A program made the translations under genes and the position numbers. From the NCBI RefSeq assembly GCF_027620315.1, contig NZ_JAPNNL010000003.1:1-64000 (forward strand): a stretch of DNA of 64,000 bases. The letters are read 5' to 3'. Positions within the stretch are counted from its first letter, which is position 1. Every line of letters begins with the position of its first letter. The notes below the pieces were generated by a model that saw nothing but the letters and a program-made list of their open reading frames with translations, was not told the DNA's origin and made no database searches. This stretch comes from Nonomuraea corallina. Its GTDB lineage: Bacteria; Actinomycetota; Actinomycetes; Streptosporangiales; Streptosporangiaceae. Positions 16,382 to 24,739 of the stretch are shown here, one piece after another.

Positions 16382-16680
16382 ACGCGCTGGACGTGGCGGC
16401 GGCGGTCTGCCTGCTGCTGGGGGCGCTGCTCGCGCTGTCGGCGGGGCTCGGGATGGTCCGCTTCCGCGCCACCCTGGACCTCATGCACGTGGCCACCAAG
16501 CCGCAGGTGCTGAGCGTGCTGCTGGTGCTGCTGGCGATGTGGCTGCGGGAGCCGACCTGGGCCATGGCCGGACCTCTGGTCATCGTGGCCGTGGCCCAGA
16601 TCATCACCGTGTCGGTGGCGGCCTACGTGGTGGCGCGGGCCGACCACCGCCGGTCAGACACCGGCTCCGGCTCCTCCTGA
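16378..16680 (+). CDS. mrpG: Mrp antiporter subunit G
   Basis: 100 aa with a GTG start inside the mrpF stop. Three helices with the MrpG signature GLGMVRFRATLDLMHVATKP between helix 1 and 2. Last gene of the operon. Its last 27 bp overlap the end of the convergent DUF6328 gene, so no intergenic terminator exists between them. Confidence 0.92.
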   Translation: MNALDVAAAVCLLLGALLALSAGLGMVRFRATLDLMHVATKPQVLSVLLVLLAMWLREPTWAMAGPLVIVAVAQIITVSVAAYVVARADHRRSDTGSGSS

Positions 16681-17190
16681 GCGGCGGCCCTCACTCTCCT
16701 CCTCGGGCGTGTCGGCTGTGCGGTCGCTCGCGCGGTCGAGCGCCGGCTGGACGAACCACGCCCAGGCGGCCAGCGCGGCCACCACGCCTCCGGTGATCCA
16801 GGCCAGGGTGGAGTCGAACAGGAAGTCGACCACCAGCATGGTCGCGGACGACATCGACAGCACCAGCGCCAGCGCGCCGGCGATGCCGTAGAGGTTCGAG
16901 CGGTGGACCAGCCTCTCCTTCATCCCCTGGCGGAACAGCACCCGGTGCTGGTTGGCCGGGGCGATGTAGCAGATGGACGCGACCGCCGCCGAGACCAGCG
17001 CCACGTAGAAGAGCCACCGGTCGAACGCGCCCAGCCGGGCGAAGCCCTCCGAGAAGGGCACGGTGAGCAGGAAGGCGAACAGCACCTGGACGCCCGTCAC
17101 CGCCACCCGGGCGCCCTGCAGCAGCTCGACGAAGTTGCGGTCGGCCCGTTCCTTCCGGGTCTCCTTCTCCTGCTCAGGCACCTGTTCCAC
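16654..17190 (-). CDS. DUF6328 family membrane protein
   Basis: 178 aa with four membrane helices: TGVQVLFAFLLTVPF, WLFYVALVSAAVASICYIAP, LYGIAGALALVLSMSSATML and AWITGGVVAALAAWAWFV. The cytoplasmic N-terminus has ADRNFVELLQGARVA, and the central loop NQHRVLFRQGMKERLVHRSN is the family hallmark. Function unknown; these proteins are widespread in actinomycetes. The C-terminus is charged and overlaps the 3' end of mrpG on the other strand. A plausible ribosome site precedes the start. Confidence 0.85.
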   Translation of the reverse strand: MEQVPEQEKETRKERADRNFVELLQGARVAVTGVQVLFAFLLTVPFSEGFARLGAFDRWLFYVALVSAAVASICYIAPANQHRVLFRQGMKERLVHRSNLYGIAGALALVLSMSSATMLVVDFLFDSTLAWITGGVVAALAAWAWFVQPALDRASDRTADTPEEESEGRRSGGAGAGV

Positions 17191-17239
17191 GCGTACCGCC
17201 TCCCGGGTATGTCTCGATATGTCGTGAAATTAGAAGCTG

Positions 17240-18061
17240 TTACTGCCAAGGTAAAGCGGCGGCAAACTCCTCGCCCGCCAGGAATGCCGCGACCACGCGC
17301 GCGAACGCGGCGGCCTGGAACTCCAGCGGCACCATGCCGTGCTCGATGACCGCGACCGACGCCCCCGGCAGCCGTCCGGCCAGGGGACGCAGTTCGGGGA
17401 AGGCGAAGGGGTCCCCGGCGGCGCCCACGCACAGCACGGGACAGCGGATCAGCCCGAGGCGGTCCTCCATCCGGTAGGCGCCGACCGCCCGGTGCCCGCC
17501 GGCCAGGTCGGGCCAGGCCGCGAGCGCGTCGCGGACGAAGCGGACCAGCAGTTCGGGGCGGCCCGGCGGGTAGAAGCCGGCCCGGCCCTGCCACAGCTCC
17601 ACCAGATGGGAGCCGTCCTCCCGCTCCGTCACGTGGTCCACCGTCTGACGGCCGGCCCGCCGCCGCCGGGCCTCGGCGTCGATCAGCGGCGTGGACGACA
17701 GCACCAGCCGGCTCACCCGGCCGGGGGCCCGGGCCGCGACCTCCACGGCGATCACGCCGCCCGTGTGGTGGCCGGCGACCGCGGCCGTGTCGAGTCCGAG
17801 GGCGTCCATGAGGGCGAGCGTCCCGTCCGCGTACGCCTCGATGGTGTGCTCGGGCGGGGGCGCGGAGGAGCCGAAACCGAGCGTGTCCATCGCGATCGCC
17901 CGGTGGCCCGTACCGCCGAGCAGCGGGAGCACCTCGCGGTACTCGTCCCAGGAGCGGGGGGTCTGGTGAAGCAGGAGCACCGGCTCGCCGGTGCCGCACT
18001 CGGCGTAGTGGATCTGCCCCAAAGGGGTACGGACGTATCCGAATCCGATCATGCGCACCAT
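17240..18061 (-). CDS. Alpha/beta hydrolase with Thr at the nucleophile position
   Basis: 273 aa; an alternative ATG three codons in is equally possible. The fold is clear: VLLLHQTPRSWDEY with the oxyanion region, DTLGFGSS, and the nucleophile elbow reading AGHHTGGVIAVEVA at about residues 94-107. Here the usual G-x-S-x-G is G-H-H-T-G, so Thr replaces Ser. The acid (GAAGDPFAFPEL) and the His (VIEHGMVPLE) are in their expected places, so the triad is otherwise complete. I recall related GHHTG proteins in actinobacteria. Substrate unknown. Cytoplasmic, transcribed alone, divergent from acetate kinase. Confidence 0.82.
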   Translation of the reverse strand: MVRMIGFGYVRTPLGQIHYAECGTGEPVLLLHQTPRSWDEYREVLPLLGGTGHRAIAMDTLGFGSSAPPPEHTIEAYADGTLALMDALGLDTAAVAGHHTGGVIAVEVAARAPGRVSRLVLSSTPLIDAEARRRRAGRQTVDHVTEREDGSHLVELWQGRAGFYPPGRPELLVRFVRDALAAWPDLAGGHRAVGAYRMEDRLGLIRCPVLCVGAAGDPFAFPELRPLAGRLPGASVAVIEHGMVPLEFQAAAFARVVAAFLAGEEFAAALPWQ

Positions 18062-18124
18062 GGTCCGCCTGTGGTGGCGGATGTAAAGGGTGTCACCGAA
18101 CCGGCTTCGGGTAGGGCGTCAGTC

Positions 18125-19258
18125 ATGCTGGATCAAGGCCAGGAGCTCGCGGTGCTGACGGTCAACGCCGGCTCGTCGAGCCTGCGCCTGGACCTCGTCG
18201 ACGCGGGGGTGGTGGTCGACGGCGCGCACGGCGGGCGGGCGGCGGACCCGGAGTCGGCGCGGGCCGAGATCTCGGAGTTCCTGGGCCGCCACCTGGACCG
18301 GGACGTGGGCGCGGTCGCGCACCGGCTGGTGCACGGCGGCGACCTGGTGACCGCCCCCGTGGTCGCCGACGACGAGCTGGTGGCGGCGCTGCGCGGGATC
18401 ACCGGCCTGGCCCCGCTCCACCTGCCGCCGGCGCTGGCCCTGCTGGACGCGGCCCGCGAGCTGCTGCCCGCGGTGCCGCACGTGCTCTGCCCCGACACCG
18501 CCTTCCACGCCGGGCTGCCCGAGTCGGCCGCGGTCCTCCCCCTGCCCGGGCCGTGGCGGGAGAGGTACGGGCTGCGCCGCTACGGGTTCCACGGCCTGTC
18601 GTACGCGTGGGCGGTGGACCGGGCGGCGGAGCTGCTCGGCCGTCCCGTCGCGGAACTGGACCTGGTGCTCGCCCACCTGGGCGGAGGCGCGTCGGTGTGC
18701 GCGGTGTCGGGCGGGCGGAGCCTGGACACCTCGATGGGGTTCACCCCGCTCGGCGGGGTGCCGATGAGCAAACGTTCCGGCAGCCTCGACCCTGGGCTGC
18801 TGCTGTGGCTGCTGGACGGCCGGCTGACCGTGGACGAGGTGCGCGACGGGCTGGAGCGGGAGTCCGGGCTGCTCGGCCTGTCCGGCGGCCTGTCCGGCGA
18901 CACCCGCGTCCTGGTCGCCGCCGAACGCGACGGCGACGAGGACGCGGCCCTGGCCCTGCGGGTGTTCTGCCACCGGGTGAGCCGGGAGATGGCGGCCGCG
19001 GCGACGTCGCTGGGCCGGGTGGACGCGGTGGTGTTCACCGGCGAGATCGGCTGGGACCAGCCGGAGGTGCGGGAGGCGATCTGCCGCCGCCTGCGCCTGC
19101 TCGGCGTCGAGCCGCCGGTGCGCGGCAACCGGCACGACGACGGCGTGATCAGCCCGGCGGGCACCGCGGTGCCGGTGCTCCTCGTCGAGCCGCACGAGGA
19201 GCTCCAGCTGGCCCGCGAGTGCCTGCGCGAACTGTACGGCCCCGAGGCCGAGGTCTAG
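18125..19258 (+). CDS. ackA: Acetate/propionate kinase
   Basis: 377 aa, slightly shorter than the 395-400 aa norm. All key motifs of the ASKHA acetate kinase family are visible: VLTVNAGSSSLRL, AHRLVHGG (Arg for carboxyl binding), CPDTAFH (catalytic Asp), YGFHGLSY (His), LGGGASVCAV, SMGFTPLGGVPMSKRSG (Arg), VVFTGEIG and the late Glu in EPHEELQ. It converts acetate and ATP to acetyl phosphate and ADP. No pta (phosphotransacetylase) or xfp gene is adjacent, so its partner is elsewhere. Its stop codon overlaps that of the convergent galactanase gene. Confidence 0.93.
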   Translation: MLDQGQELAVLTVNAGSSSLRLDLVDAGVVVDGAHGGRAADPESARAEISEFLGRHLDRDVGAVAHRLVHGGDLVTAPVVADDELVAALRGITGLAPLHLPPALALLDAARELLPAVPHVLCPDTAFHAGLPESAAVLPLPGPWRERYGLRRYGFHGLSYAWAVDRAAELLGRPVAELDLVLAHLGGGASVCAVSGGRSLDTSMGFTPLGGVPMSKRSGSLDPGLLLWLLDGRLTVDEVRDGLERESGLLGLSGGLSGDTRVLVAAERDGDEDAALALRVFCHRVSREMAAAATSLGRVDAVVFTGEIGWDQPEVREAICRRLRLLGVEPPVRGNRHDDGVISPAGTAVPVLLVEPHEELQLARECLRELYGPEAEV

Positions 19259-20355
19259 CCTCGGCCGAGCGCCCGCATGGCGGGCAGGGCGCGGTCGCCG
19301 AAGTCGAACAGGGCCTGGTTCTCCCAGGCGTTGCCGGTGGCCGGGTCGGCCGGGTCCCAGCCGTTGCCGGGCACGCCGGTCCAGGTGGCCTCCCAGGCGA
19401 AGACGCCCAGGCCCAGCCGGTCGGGGACGTTCCGTACGATGTCGGCGACCTTGGTCAGCAGGGCGGCCTGGCCCGCGGGGGTGGCCTGGTAGCCGGGGTA
19501 CGGCTCGGGCGACAGGATGAGGTTCTCCCAGCCGTCGTCGTCGGCGGTGGTGAACGGGTAGCCGGTCTCCACGACGGCCACGGGCTTGCGGTAGCGGGTG
19601 GCGACGTCGTCGAGGTTGGCCTGGAACGCCTCCAGGGTGCCGTGCCAGTACGGGTAGTACGACAGGCCGATCACGTCGTGGCGGATGCCGTGCGCGGCGG
19701 CGTTGTCGAACCACCACCGGTACAGGCCGTTGTCTCCCCCGTTGGCCAGGTGGAGCACCACCCGGGTGTGGCGGGAGACGGCCTTGGCCGCGTCGTGGCC
19801 GGCGTTGAGCAGCCGGGCGGTGTTCGCCCAGTTCTGGTTGCTCCCGTCGGGCCAGAGCAGGCCGCCGTTGATCTCGTTGCCGATCTGGACCAGGTCGGCG
19901 GGGGTGCCCTGGCGGCGCAGCGCGTCGAGCACGTCGAAGGTGTGCCCGTACACGGCCCGCACCAGCTCGTCGAACGGCAGCGCGGCCCAGGCGGCGGGCT
20001 TGAACTGCTTGCCGGGGTCGGCCCAGGTGTCGGAGTAGTGGAAGTCGACGAGCAGCTTGAGCCCGGCCTTCTTGGCCCGCTGGGCGACGGCGAGGACCTG
20101 GGCCTTGGTGTTGTAGCCATCGGCCGGGTCCACCCAGACCTTGAGCCTGATGTGGGTGAGGCCCGCCCCGGCCAGGATGGCCAGCGGGTCGCCGCGGCGG
20201 CCGTCGGCGTGGCGGTAGACGCCGCCGAGCGCCTCGGACTTGGCGAGGCTGGAGACGTCGGCGCCGCGGACGGGCAGCCGCCGCTCGGCCTGGGCGGCCG
20301 GAGCCGCGGCGGCCAGGGTGGCGAGGCAGAGCAGAGCGATCAGTAACCGTCTCAT
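19255..20355 (-). CDS. ganB: Secreted arabinogalactan endo-beta-1,4-galactanase (GH53)
   Basis: 366 aa. Signal peptide at residues 1-about 23 (RRLLIALLCLATLAAAAPAA) ending near AQA. The mature part is a GH53 TIM barrel: RGADVSSLAKSEALGG, THIRLKVWVDP, KLLVDFHYSDTWADPGKQ, the acid/base Glu in VQIGNEINGGLLWP, GLSYYPYWHG, and the nucleophile Glu in VVETGYPF. It cuts beta-1,4-galactan outside the cell, giving oligosaccharides for the importer encoded divergently. Translationally coupled (ATGA) to the GH42 gene before it. The pair matches Bacillus ganA-ganB. Confidence 0.93.
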   Translation of the reverse strand: MRRLLIALLCLATLAAAAPAAQAERRLPVRGADVSSLAKSEALGGVYRHADGRRGDPLAILAGAGLTHIRLKVWVDPADGYNTKAQVLAVAQRAKKAGLKLLVDFHYSDTWADPGKQFKPAAWAALPFDELVRAVYGHTFDVLDALRRQGTPADLVQIGNEINGGLLWPDGSNQNWANTARLLNAGHDAAKAVSRHTRVVLHLANGGDNGLYRWWFDNAAAHGIRHDVIGLSYYPYWHGTLEAFQANLDDVATRYRKPVAVVETGYPFTTADDDGWENLILSPEPYPGYQATPAGQAALLTKVADIVRNVPDRLGLGVFAWEATWTGVPGNGWDPADPATGNAWENQALFDFGDRALPAMRALGRG

Positions 20356-22355
20356 GGGGTGCTCTCCTTGGGGGTGGGGGGTTGCTCCTCGACGACCGTG
20401 ACGGCGCCGGCCGCGACGGTCACCGGTCCGTTGTGGCGCGCCCCGTCGAACACGTCCGTGCCGGTCACCCCCTCGACCGTCACCGGCTCGTCGCCGTGGT
20501 TGATGAGGAACAGGTGGCGGCCACGCCGCACCAGCTCCAGCGTGTCGGGCAGGCCGCGGGGCCGGGTCACGGCGGCCCGGTCGAGCAGCTCGGCCAGCAG
20601 CTCGCGCAGGCCGGTGACGGGGGCGGTGGCCAGGTACCAGGCGGCGCCGGCGCCGAGGTCGTGGCGAGTGAGCGCGGGATGCCCGGCGTCCGGCCCTGAG
20701 GCGAAGTCCCGCTCGGCGACGGCCGTGGCGGGCCGGACCCGCTCGGACCAGATCCGGCCGTCGAGGCCGCCGGTGACGGCGACGGTCTCGTGCTCGCGCA
20801 GCGGGTGGAACTCCTCGACGGACAGACCGAGGACCTCGCGCAGCGCGCCGGGGTGGGGGCCGGGGTGGATGGTGTCGTGCTCGTCCACAATGCCGGAGAA
20901 GTACGAGACGAGCAGGTTTCCGCCTGCTTCCACGTACCGGTGCAGGTTCTTGGCCGACGCCTCGGTCAGCAGATAGGCGCTCGGCGCGACCACCAGGCGG
21001 TAGCGGGTCAGGTCGGCGGACGGGTGGACGAAGTCGACGGTGACGTGCTCGCGCCACAACGCCTCGTAGAAGGCGTCGATCCGCTCCCGGAACCGCAGGT
21101 CCACCGACGGCCGCCAGTCCAGCTCCAGCGCCCAGTACGACTCCCAGTCCCACACCACGGCCACCTCGGCGCGCACCCGGCCGCCCCGCACGCCGGCGAG
21201 CGCGCGCAGGTCGGCGCCGAGTGCGACGATCTCGCGCCACTGCGCGGACCCGGGCCCCGCGTGCGGCACCATCGCCGAGTGGAACTTCTCGGCGCCGAAC
21301 CGGGAGGCGCGGAACTGGAAGAACAGCACGCTGTCGGAGCCGCGGGCGACGTGCGCGAGGCTGTTGCGGCGCATCTCGCCGGGCCGCTTGGCGAGGTTCC
21401 TGGGCTGCCAGTTGACCGCGCCGGCCGAGTGCTCCATGAGCATCCACGGTTCTCCCCCGGCCACCGAGCGCGCCAGGTCGGCGGACATGGCCAGGTCGAT
21501 GTGGTTGTCGGGCCGCTCGGCCTTCAGGTAGTGGTCGTTGGCGACGACGTCCAGCTCGCGCCCCCACCGCCACAGGTCGGTGGACTTGCAGTTGACCGTG
21601 CCGGCGAAGTTCGTCGTCACGGGCACGCCGGGGGTGATCTCGCGCAGCAGGTCGCGCTGCAGCGTGTAGTGCTCGCGGTGCTGGGCGTCGCTGAAGCGGG
21701 CGAAGTCGAGCCGCTGCGCCGGGTTGACCGCGGTGTGGTTGTGGCGGGGGGCGTCGATCTGGGACCAGTCGGTGTAGCGCTGTCCCCAGAACGTGGTGCC
21801 CCAGGCGTCGTTGAGCGCGGCCAGGTCGCGGTAGTGGTGGCGGAGCCAGTCGCGCCAGGCGGCGACGCTGTGCTCGCAGTAGCACTCCCCCAGCGGCGCC
21901 CCGTACTCGTTGTGCACGTGCCACAGGACCACGGCGGGGTGGCCGCGGTAGTGGGTGGCGAGCGCGCGCACCAGGCGGGCGGTGGCCTCGCGGAAGGCGG
22001 GCGCGCTGGAGCAGGCGCTCTGCCTGCCGCCGAAGCCGATGCGCACGCCGTCGCGGCCGACGGGCAGCGTGTCCGGGTGGCGGGCGGTGAACCAGGCGGG
22101 CGGCGCGGCGGTGGGGGTGGCCAGGTCGACCGCGATGCCGGCGGCGTGCAGGCGGTCGATGATCTCGTCCAGCCAGCCGAACTCGTACCGGCCCTCGTCC
22201 GGCTCCATCAGCGCCCACGAGAACATGCCGAGGCTCACCAGGTTGACCCCGGCCTCGCGCATCAGGGCCACGTCCTCCTCGTGCACCTCGCGCGGCCACT
22301 GTTCGGGGTTGTAGTCCCCGCCGTAGGCGATGCCGGCTGGACGCTCCGGATACAT
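20352..22355 (-). CDS. ganA: Beta-galactosidase, GH42
   Basis: 667 aa, full length. GH42 features: AYGGDYNPEQWP at the N-terminus, GMFSWALMEPDEG, WHVHNEYGAP with the acid/base Glu (about residue 148), and WMLMEHSAGAVNWQ with the nucleophile Glu. The trimerisation domain (ALELDWRPSVDLRFRERIDAFYEALW) and the C-terminal beta domain are present. No signal peptide, so it acts inside the cell on imported galacto-oligosaccharides. The zinc-site cysteine cluster is incomplete: ECYCEHS has two Cys where many homologues have a further one. An operator sits just upstream; the gene is first in the ganA-ganB pair. Confidence 0.94.
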   Translation of the reverse strand: MYPERPAGIAYGGDYNPEQWPREVHEEDVALMREAGVNLVSLGMFSWALMEPDEGRYEFGWLDEIIDRLHAAGIAVDLATPTAAPPAWFTARHPDTLPVGRDGVRIGFGGRQSACSSAPAFREATARLVRALATHYRGHPAVVLWHVHNEYGAPLGECYCEHSVAAWRDWLRHHYRDLAALNDAWGTTFWGQRYTDWSQIDAPRHNHTAVNPAQRLDFARFSDAQHREHYTLQRDLLREITPGVPVTTNFAGTVNCKSTDLWRWGRELDVVANDHYLKAERPDNHIDLAMSADLARSVAGGEPWMLMEHSAGAVNWQPRNLAKRPGEMRRNSLAHVARGSDSVLFFQFRASRFGAEKFHSAMVPHAGPGSAQWREIVALGADLRALAGVRGGRVRAEVAVVWDWESYWALELDWRPSVDLRFRERIDAFYEALWREHVTVDFVHPSADLTRYRLVVAPSAYLLTEASAKNLHRYVEAGGNLLVSYFSGIVDEHDTIHPGPHPGALREVLGLSVEEFHPLREHETVAVTGGLDGRIWSERVRPATAVAERDFASGPDAGHPALTRHDLGAGAAWYLATAPVTGLRELLAELLDRAAVTRPRGLPDTLELVRRGRHLFLINHGDEPVTVEGVTGTDVFDGARHNGPVTVAAGAVTVVEEQPPTPKESTP

Positions 22356-22376
22356 CCATCCCCCTTGTGCATACTT

Positions 22377-22392
22377 CTGTGAACGTGCACAG
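22377..22392 (-). promoter_or_regulatory. LacI-type operator 1 (ganA side)
   Basis: CTGTGAACGTGCACAG, a near-palindrome (14 of 16 positions symmetric) centred on CG, typical of LacI-family sites. It lies 22 bp before the ganA start codon. The second site in this intergenic region is an exact inverted copy. Confidence 0.85.
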
Positions 22393-22480
22393 TAGCGCGC
22401 CCGCTCCGCGGTTGGAAGCCGAGCAGGAGATTAACGAGACCGTAACAGGCCCTTGACCCAGCCCTGCTCGCTGTTCCAGT

Positions 22481-22496
22481 CTGTGCACGTTCACAG
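22481..22496 (+). promoter_or_regulatory. LacI-type operator 2 (ganS side)
   Basis: CTGTGCACGTTCACAG, the exact reverse complement of operator 1, 104 bp from it start to start and 18 bp before the ganS start codon. The arrangement suggests the LacI protein encoded at the end of the ganSPQ operon controls both transcripts, possibly by looping. Inference from symmetry and position. Confidence 0.85.
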
Positions 22497-22514
22497 AGAA
22501 AGCTGGAGGTATGC

Positions 22515-23834
22515 ATGCGTGCCACACGCCTCGGAGCCGCCCTGGCCGCAGCGCTCGCGACCACCCTGACCCTCGCAGGATGCGGCGGCGGCGGCGAGCC
22601 CGCCGGCGCTCCGGAGGCGGCGGAGTCGCAGGCCCCGCAGGGCCCGGTCAAGCTCACGTACTGGACATGGGCCCCCAACATGGACAAGATCGTCGATATC
22701 TGGAACAAGGCCAATCCCGACATCCAGGTGACGGTCAGCAAGCAGGCGGGCGGCGACGACGCGGCCGCCAAGTTCCTCACCGCGGCCAAGGCCGGCAACC
22801 CGCCGGACCTGGTGCAGGCCGAGTACCAGCACCTGCCGTCGTTCGTGGCGGCCGACGCGGTGGCCGACCTCAAGGCCGAGACCGGGGCCGTCAAGGGCGA
22901 GTTCGGCGACGGCGTGTGGGGGCTGGTCACGCTCGGCACCGAGGGCGTGTACGCGGTCCCGCAGGACAGCGGCCCGATGATGCTCTTCTACCGCCAGGAC
23001 CTGTTCGACAAGTACGGCATCGAGGTGCCGAAGACCTGGGACGAGTACGCCGAGGCGGCCCGCGCCGTGCGCGAGCGGGACTCCGGCGTCCACCTGGGCA
23101 CGTTCTCCAGCAAGGACCCGGGCGCGTTCGCCGGCCTGGCCCAGCAGGCGGGCGCCCGGTGGTGGTCGATCAGCGGCGACGCCTGGAAGGTGGACGTCGC
23201 CGACGCCGCCACGGTCAAGGTCGCCGACTACTGGGGCGGCCTGGTCAAGGAGGGCGCCATCGACGACATGCCCTACTTCACCCCCGAGTGGAACAAGGCG
23301 CTCAACGACGGCAAACTGCTCACCTGGCCGTCGGCGGTGTGGGCGCCGGGCACGCTGGAGAGCAACGCGCCCAAGGCGAAGGGCAAGTGGGCGATCGCCC
23401 CGCTGCCGCAGTGGACCGCCGGCGAGAACGCCACCGGGTTCTGGGGCGGCTCGTCCGTGGCCGTCGCCGCCAAGTCGCCGCACCGGGCCGCCGCCGCCCG
23501 GTTCGTCACCTGGCTCAACACCGACCCCGAGGCGCTCGACGCGCTGGTGAAGCAGGCCGCGATCTACCCGGCGGCCACCAAGGCCCAGTCGGCGCTCGGC
23601 GAGGCGCCCGCCTACTTCGGCAACCAGCCGGACTTCTGGCAGCAGGCCGCGCAGTACGCCGCCGGAGCGCGCGGCTTCACCTTCGGGCCGAACGTCGGCG
23701 TCACGTACAACGCCTTCAGGGACGGCTTCGACAAGGCGCTGCAGGACGGCAGCCCGTTCGCCGACGCCGTCCGGGGCATGCACGAGGCCACGGTCGCCGA
23801 CATGCGCAAGTCCGGGTTCTCGCTCGCGTCATGA
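22515..23834 (+). CDS. ganS: Sugar ABC transporter substrate-binding lipoprotein
   Basis: 439 aa from the ATG at 22515, preceded by GGAGG with good spacing. Signal and lipobox: LATTLTLAGCGGGGEP (Cys at about residue 23). The mature part is a CUT1 extracellular solute-binding protein: KLTYWTWAPNMDKIVDIWNK, GGDDAAAKFLTAAKAGNPPDLVQ, MMLFYRQDLFDKYGIEVPKTWDEY, FWGGSSVAVAAKSPH and TWLNTDPEALDAL. Its place opposite GH42 and GH53 genes suggests galacto-oligosaccharides as ligand. Binds sugar outside the membrane and passes it to GanP/GanQ. Confidence 0.9.
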   Translation: MRATRLGAALAAALATTLTLAGCGGGGEPAGAPEAAESQAPQGPVKLTYWTWAPNMDKIVDIWNKANPDIQVTVSKQAGGDDAAAKFLTAAKAGNPPDLVQAEYQHLPSFVAADAVADLKAETGAVKGEFGDGVWGLVTLGTEGVYAVPQDSGPMMLFYRQDLFDKYGIEVPKTWDEYAEAARAVRERDSGVHLGTFSSKDPGAFAGLAQQAGARWWSISGDAWKVDVADAATVKVADYWGGLVKEGAIDDMPYFTPEWNKALNDGKLLTWPSAVWAPGTLESNAPKAKGKWAIAPLPQWTAGENATGFWGGSSVAVAAKSPHRAAAARFVTWLNTDPEALDALVKQAAIYPAATKAQSALGEAPAYFGNQPDFWQQAAQYAAGARGFTFGPNVGVTYNAFRDGFDKALQDGSPFADAVRGMHEATVADMRKSGFSLAS

Positions 23835-24739
23835 CGCGCCCCGTGAAGAGGCGGCGCGCCGCGCGCCGCCCCTCGCTCGCCCCGTACCTGTTCCTCACCC
23901 CGGCCGTCGTGCTGTTCACGCTGTTCCTGGCCGTGCCGATCGGCTACACCGGCTACCTGGCCACGCGCCGGACCCAGGTGTCCGGGTTAGGGCTCGGCAG
24001 CGGGTCGCGGCGCGAGGTGTCCGCCGGGTTCGGCAACCTCGCCGCCGCCGTCACCGACGGCGAGCTGTGGGCCGGGTGGCTGCGGGTGCTCGGGTACGGG
24101 ACGCTCGTGCTGGTCGTGATGCTGGGGCTGGCGCTGCTGTTCGCGCTGGCCCTGGACTCGGCCCGGGTGCGGCTGGCCCGCTTCACCCGGATCGCGATCT
24201 TCCTGCCGTACGCGGTGCCGGGCGTGGCCGCCTCCCTGCTGTGGGGCTTCCTCTACCTGCCGTCGCTGAGCCCCATCCGGGCGGTGCTGGACGTGGACCT
24301 GCTCGGCGCCACCACGATCACGTACTCGATGGCGAACGTGGCGGTGTGGGGCGGGACCGGCTTCAACATGCTGGTGCTCTACACGGCGCTGCGCGCGGTG
24401 CCGCGCGACTACTACGAGGCGGCGCGGCTCGACGGCGCCTCCGAGACGCGGATCGCGCTGCTGATCAAGATCCCGCTGCTGCTGCCGGCGCTCATCCTGA
24501 CCACCGTCTTCTCGATCATCGCGACGATCCAGGTGTTCACCGAGCCGACCACGCTACGGCCGTTCACGAACACGATCAGCTCCACGTGGAGCCCGCTGAT
24601 GAAGGTCTACCGGGACGCGTTCGTCACCGGAGACCTGTACTCGGCGGCGGCCACCTCGATCGTCATCGCGGCGATCTCACTCGTCCTGTCGTTCGGATTC
24701 CTGCGCGTGGTCCGCGACCGCGCCTTCGGGGAGGGCTGA
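23831..24739 (+). CDS. ganP: Sugar ABC transporter permease (MalF type)
   Basis: 302 aa, ATGA-coupled to ganS. Six membrane helices in the MalF-type order, a basic N-terminus (RPVKRRRAARRP), a periplasmic loop between helices 1 and 2, and the EAA motif YYEAARLDGASETRIALLIK near residues 195-214 for contact with the ATPase. Overlaps the next permease start by TGATG. Forms the inner-membrane channel with GanQ. Confidence 0.92.
   Translation: MTRPVKRRRAARRPSLAPYLFLTPAVVLFTLFLAVPIGYTGYLATRRTQVSGLGLGSGSRREVSAGFGNLAAAVTDGELWAGWLRVLGYGTLVLVVMLGLALLFALALDSARVRLARFTRIAIFLPYAVPGVAASLLWGFLYLPSLSPIRAVLDVDLLGATTITYSMANVAVWGGTGFNMLVLYTALRAVPRDYYEAARLDGASETRIALLIKIPLLLPALILTTVFSIIATIQVFTEPTTLRPFTNTISSTWSPLMKVYRDAFVTGDLYSAAATSIVIAAISLVLSFGFLRVVRDRAFGEG

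Noticed and set aside
16654-16680. Wrong stop assignment at the mrpG/DUF6328 overlap
   Set aside because: Both frames carry their family ends up to the stop codons; a 27-bp tail-to-tail overlap is acceptable.
20790-22382. A 530-codon open frame on the plus strand over ganA
   Set aside because: No domain or ribosome site; GH42 motifs on the other strand explain the sequence.
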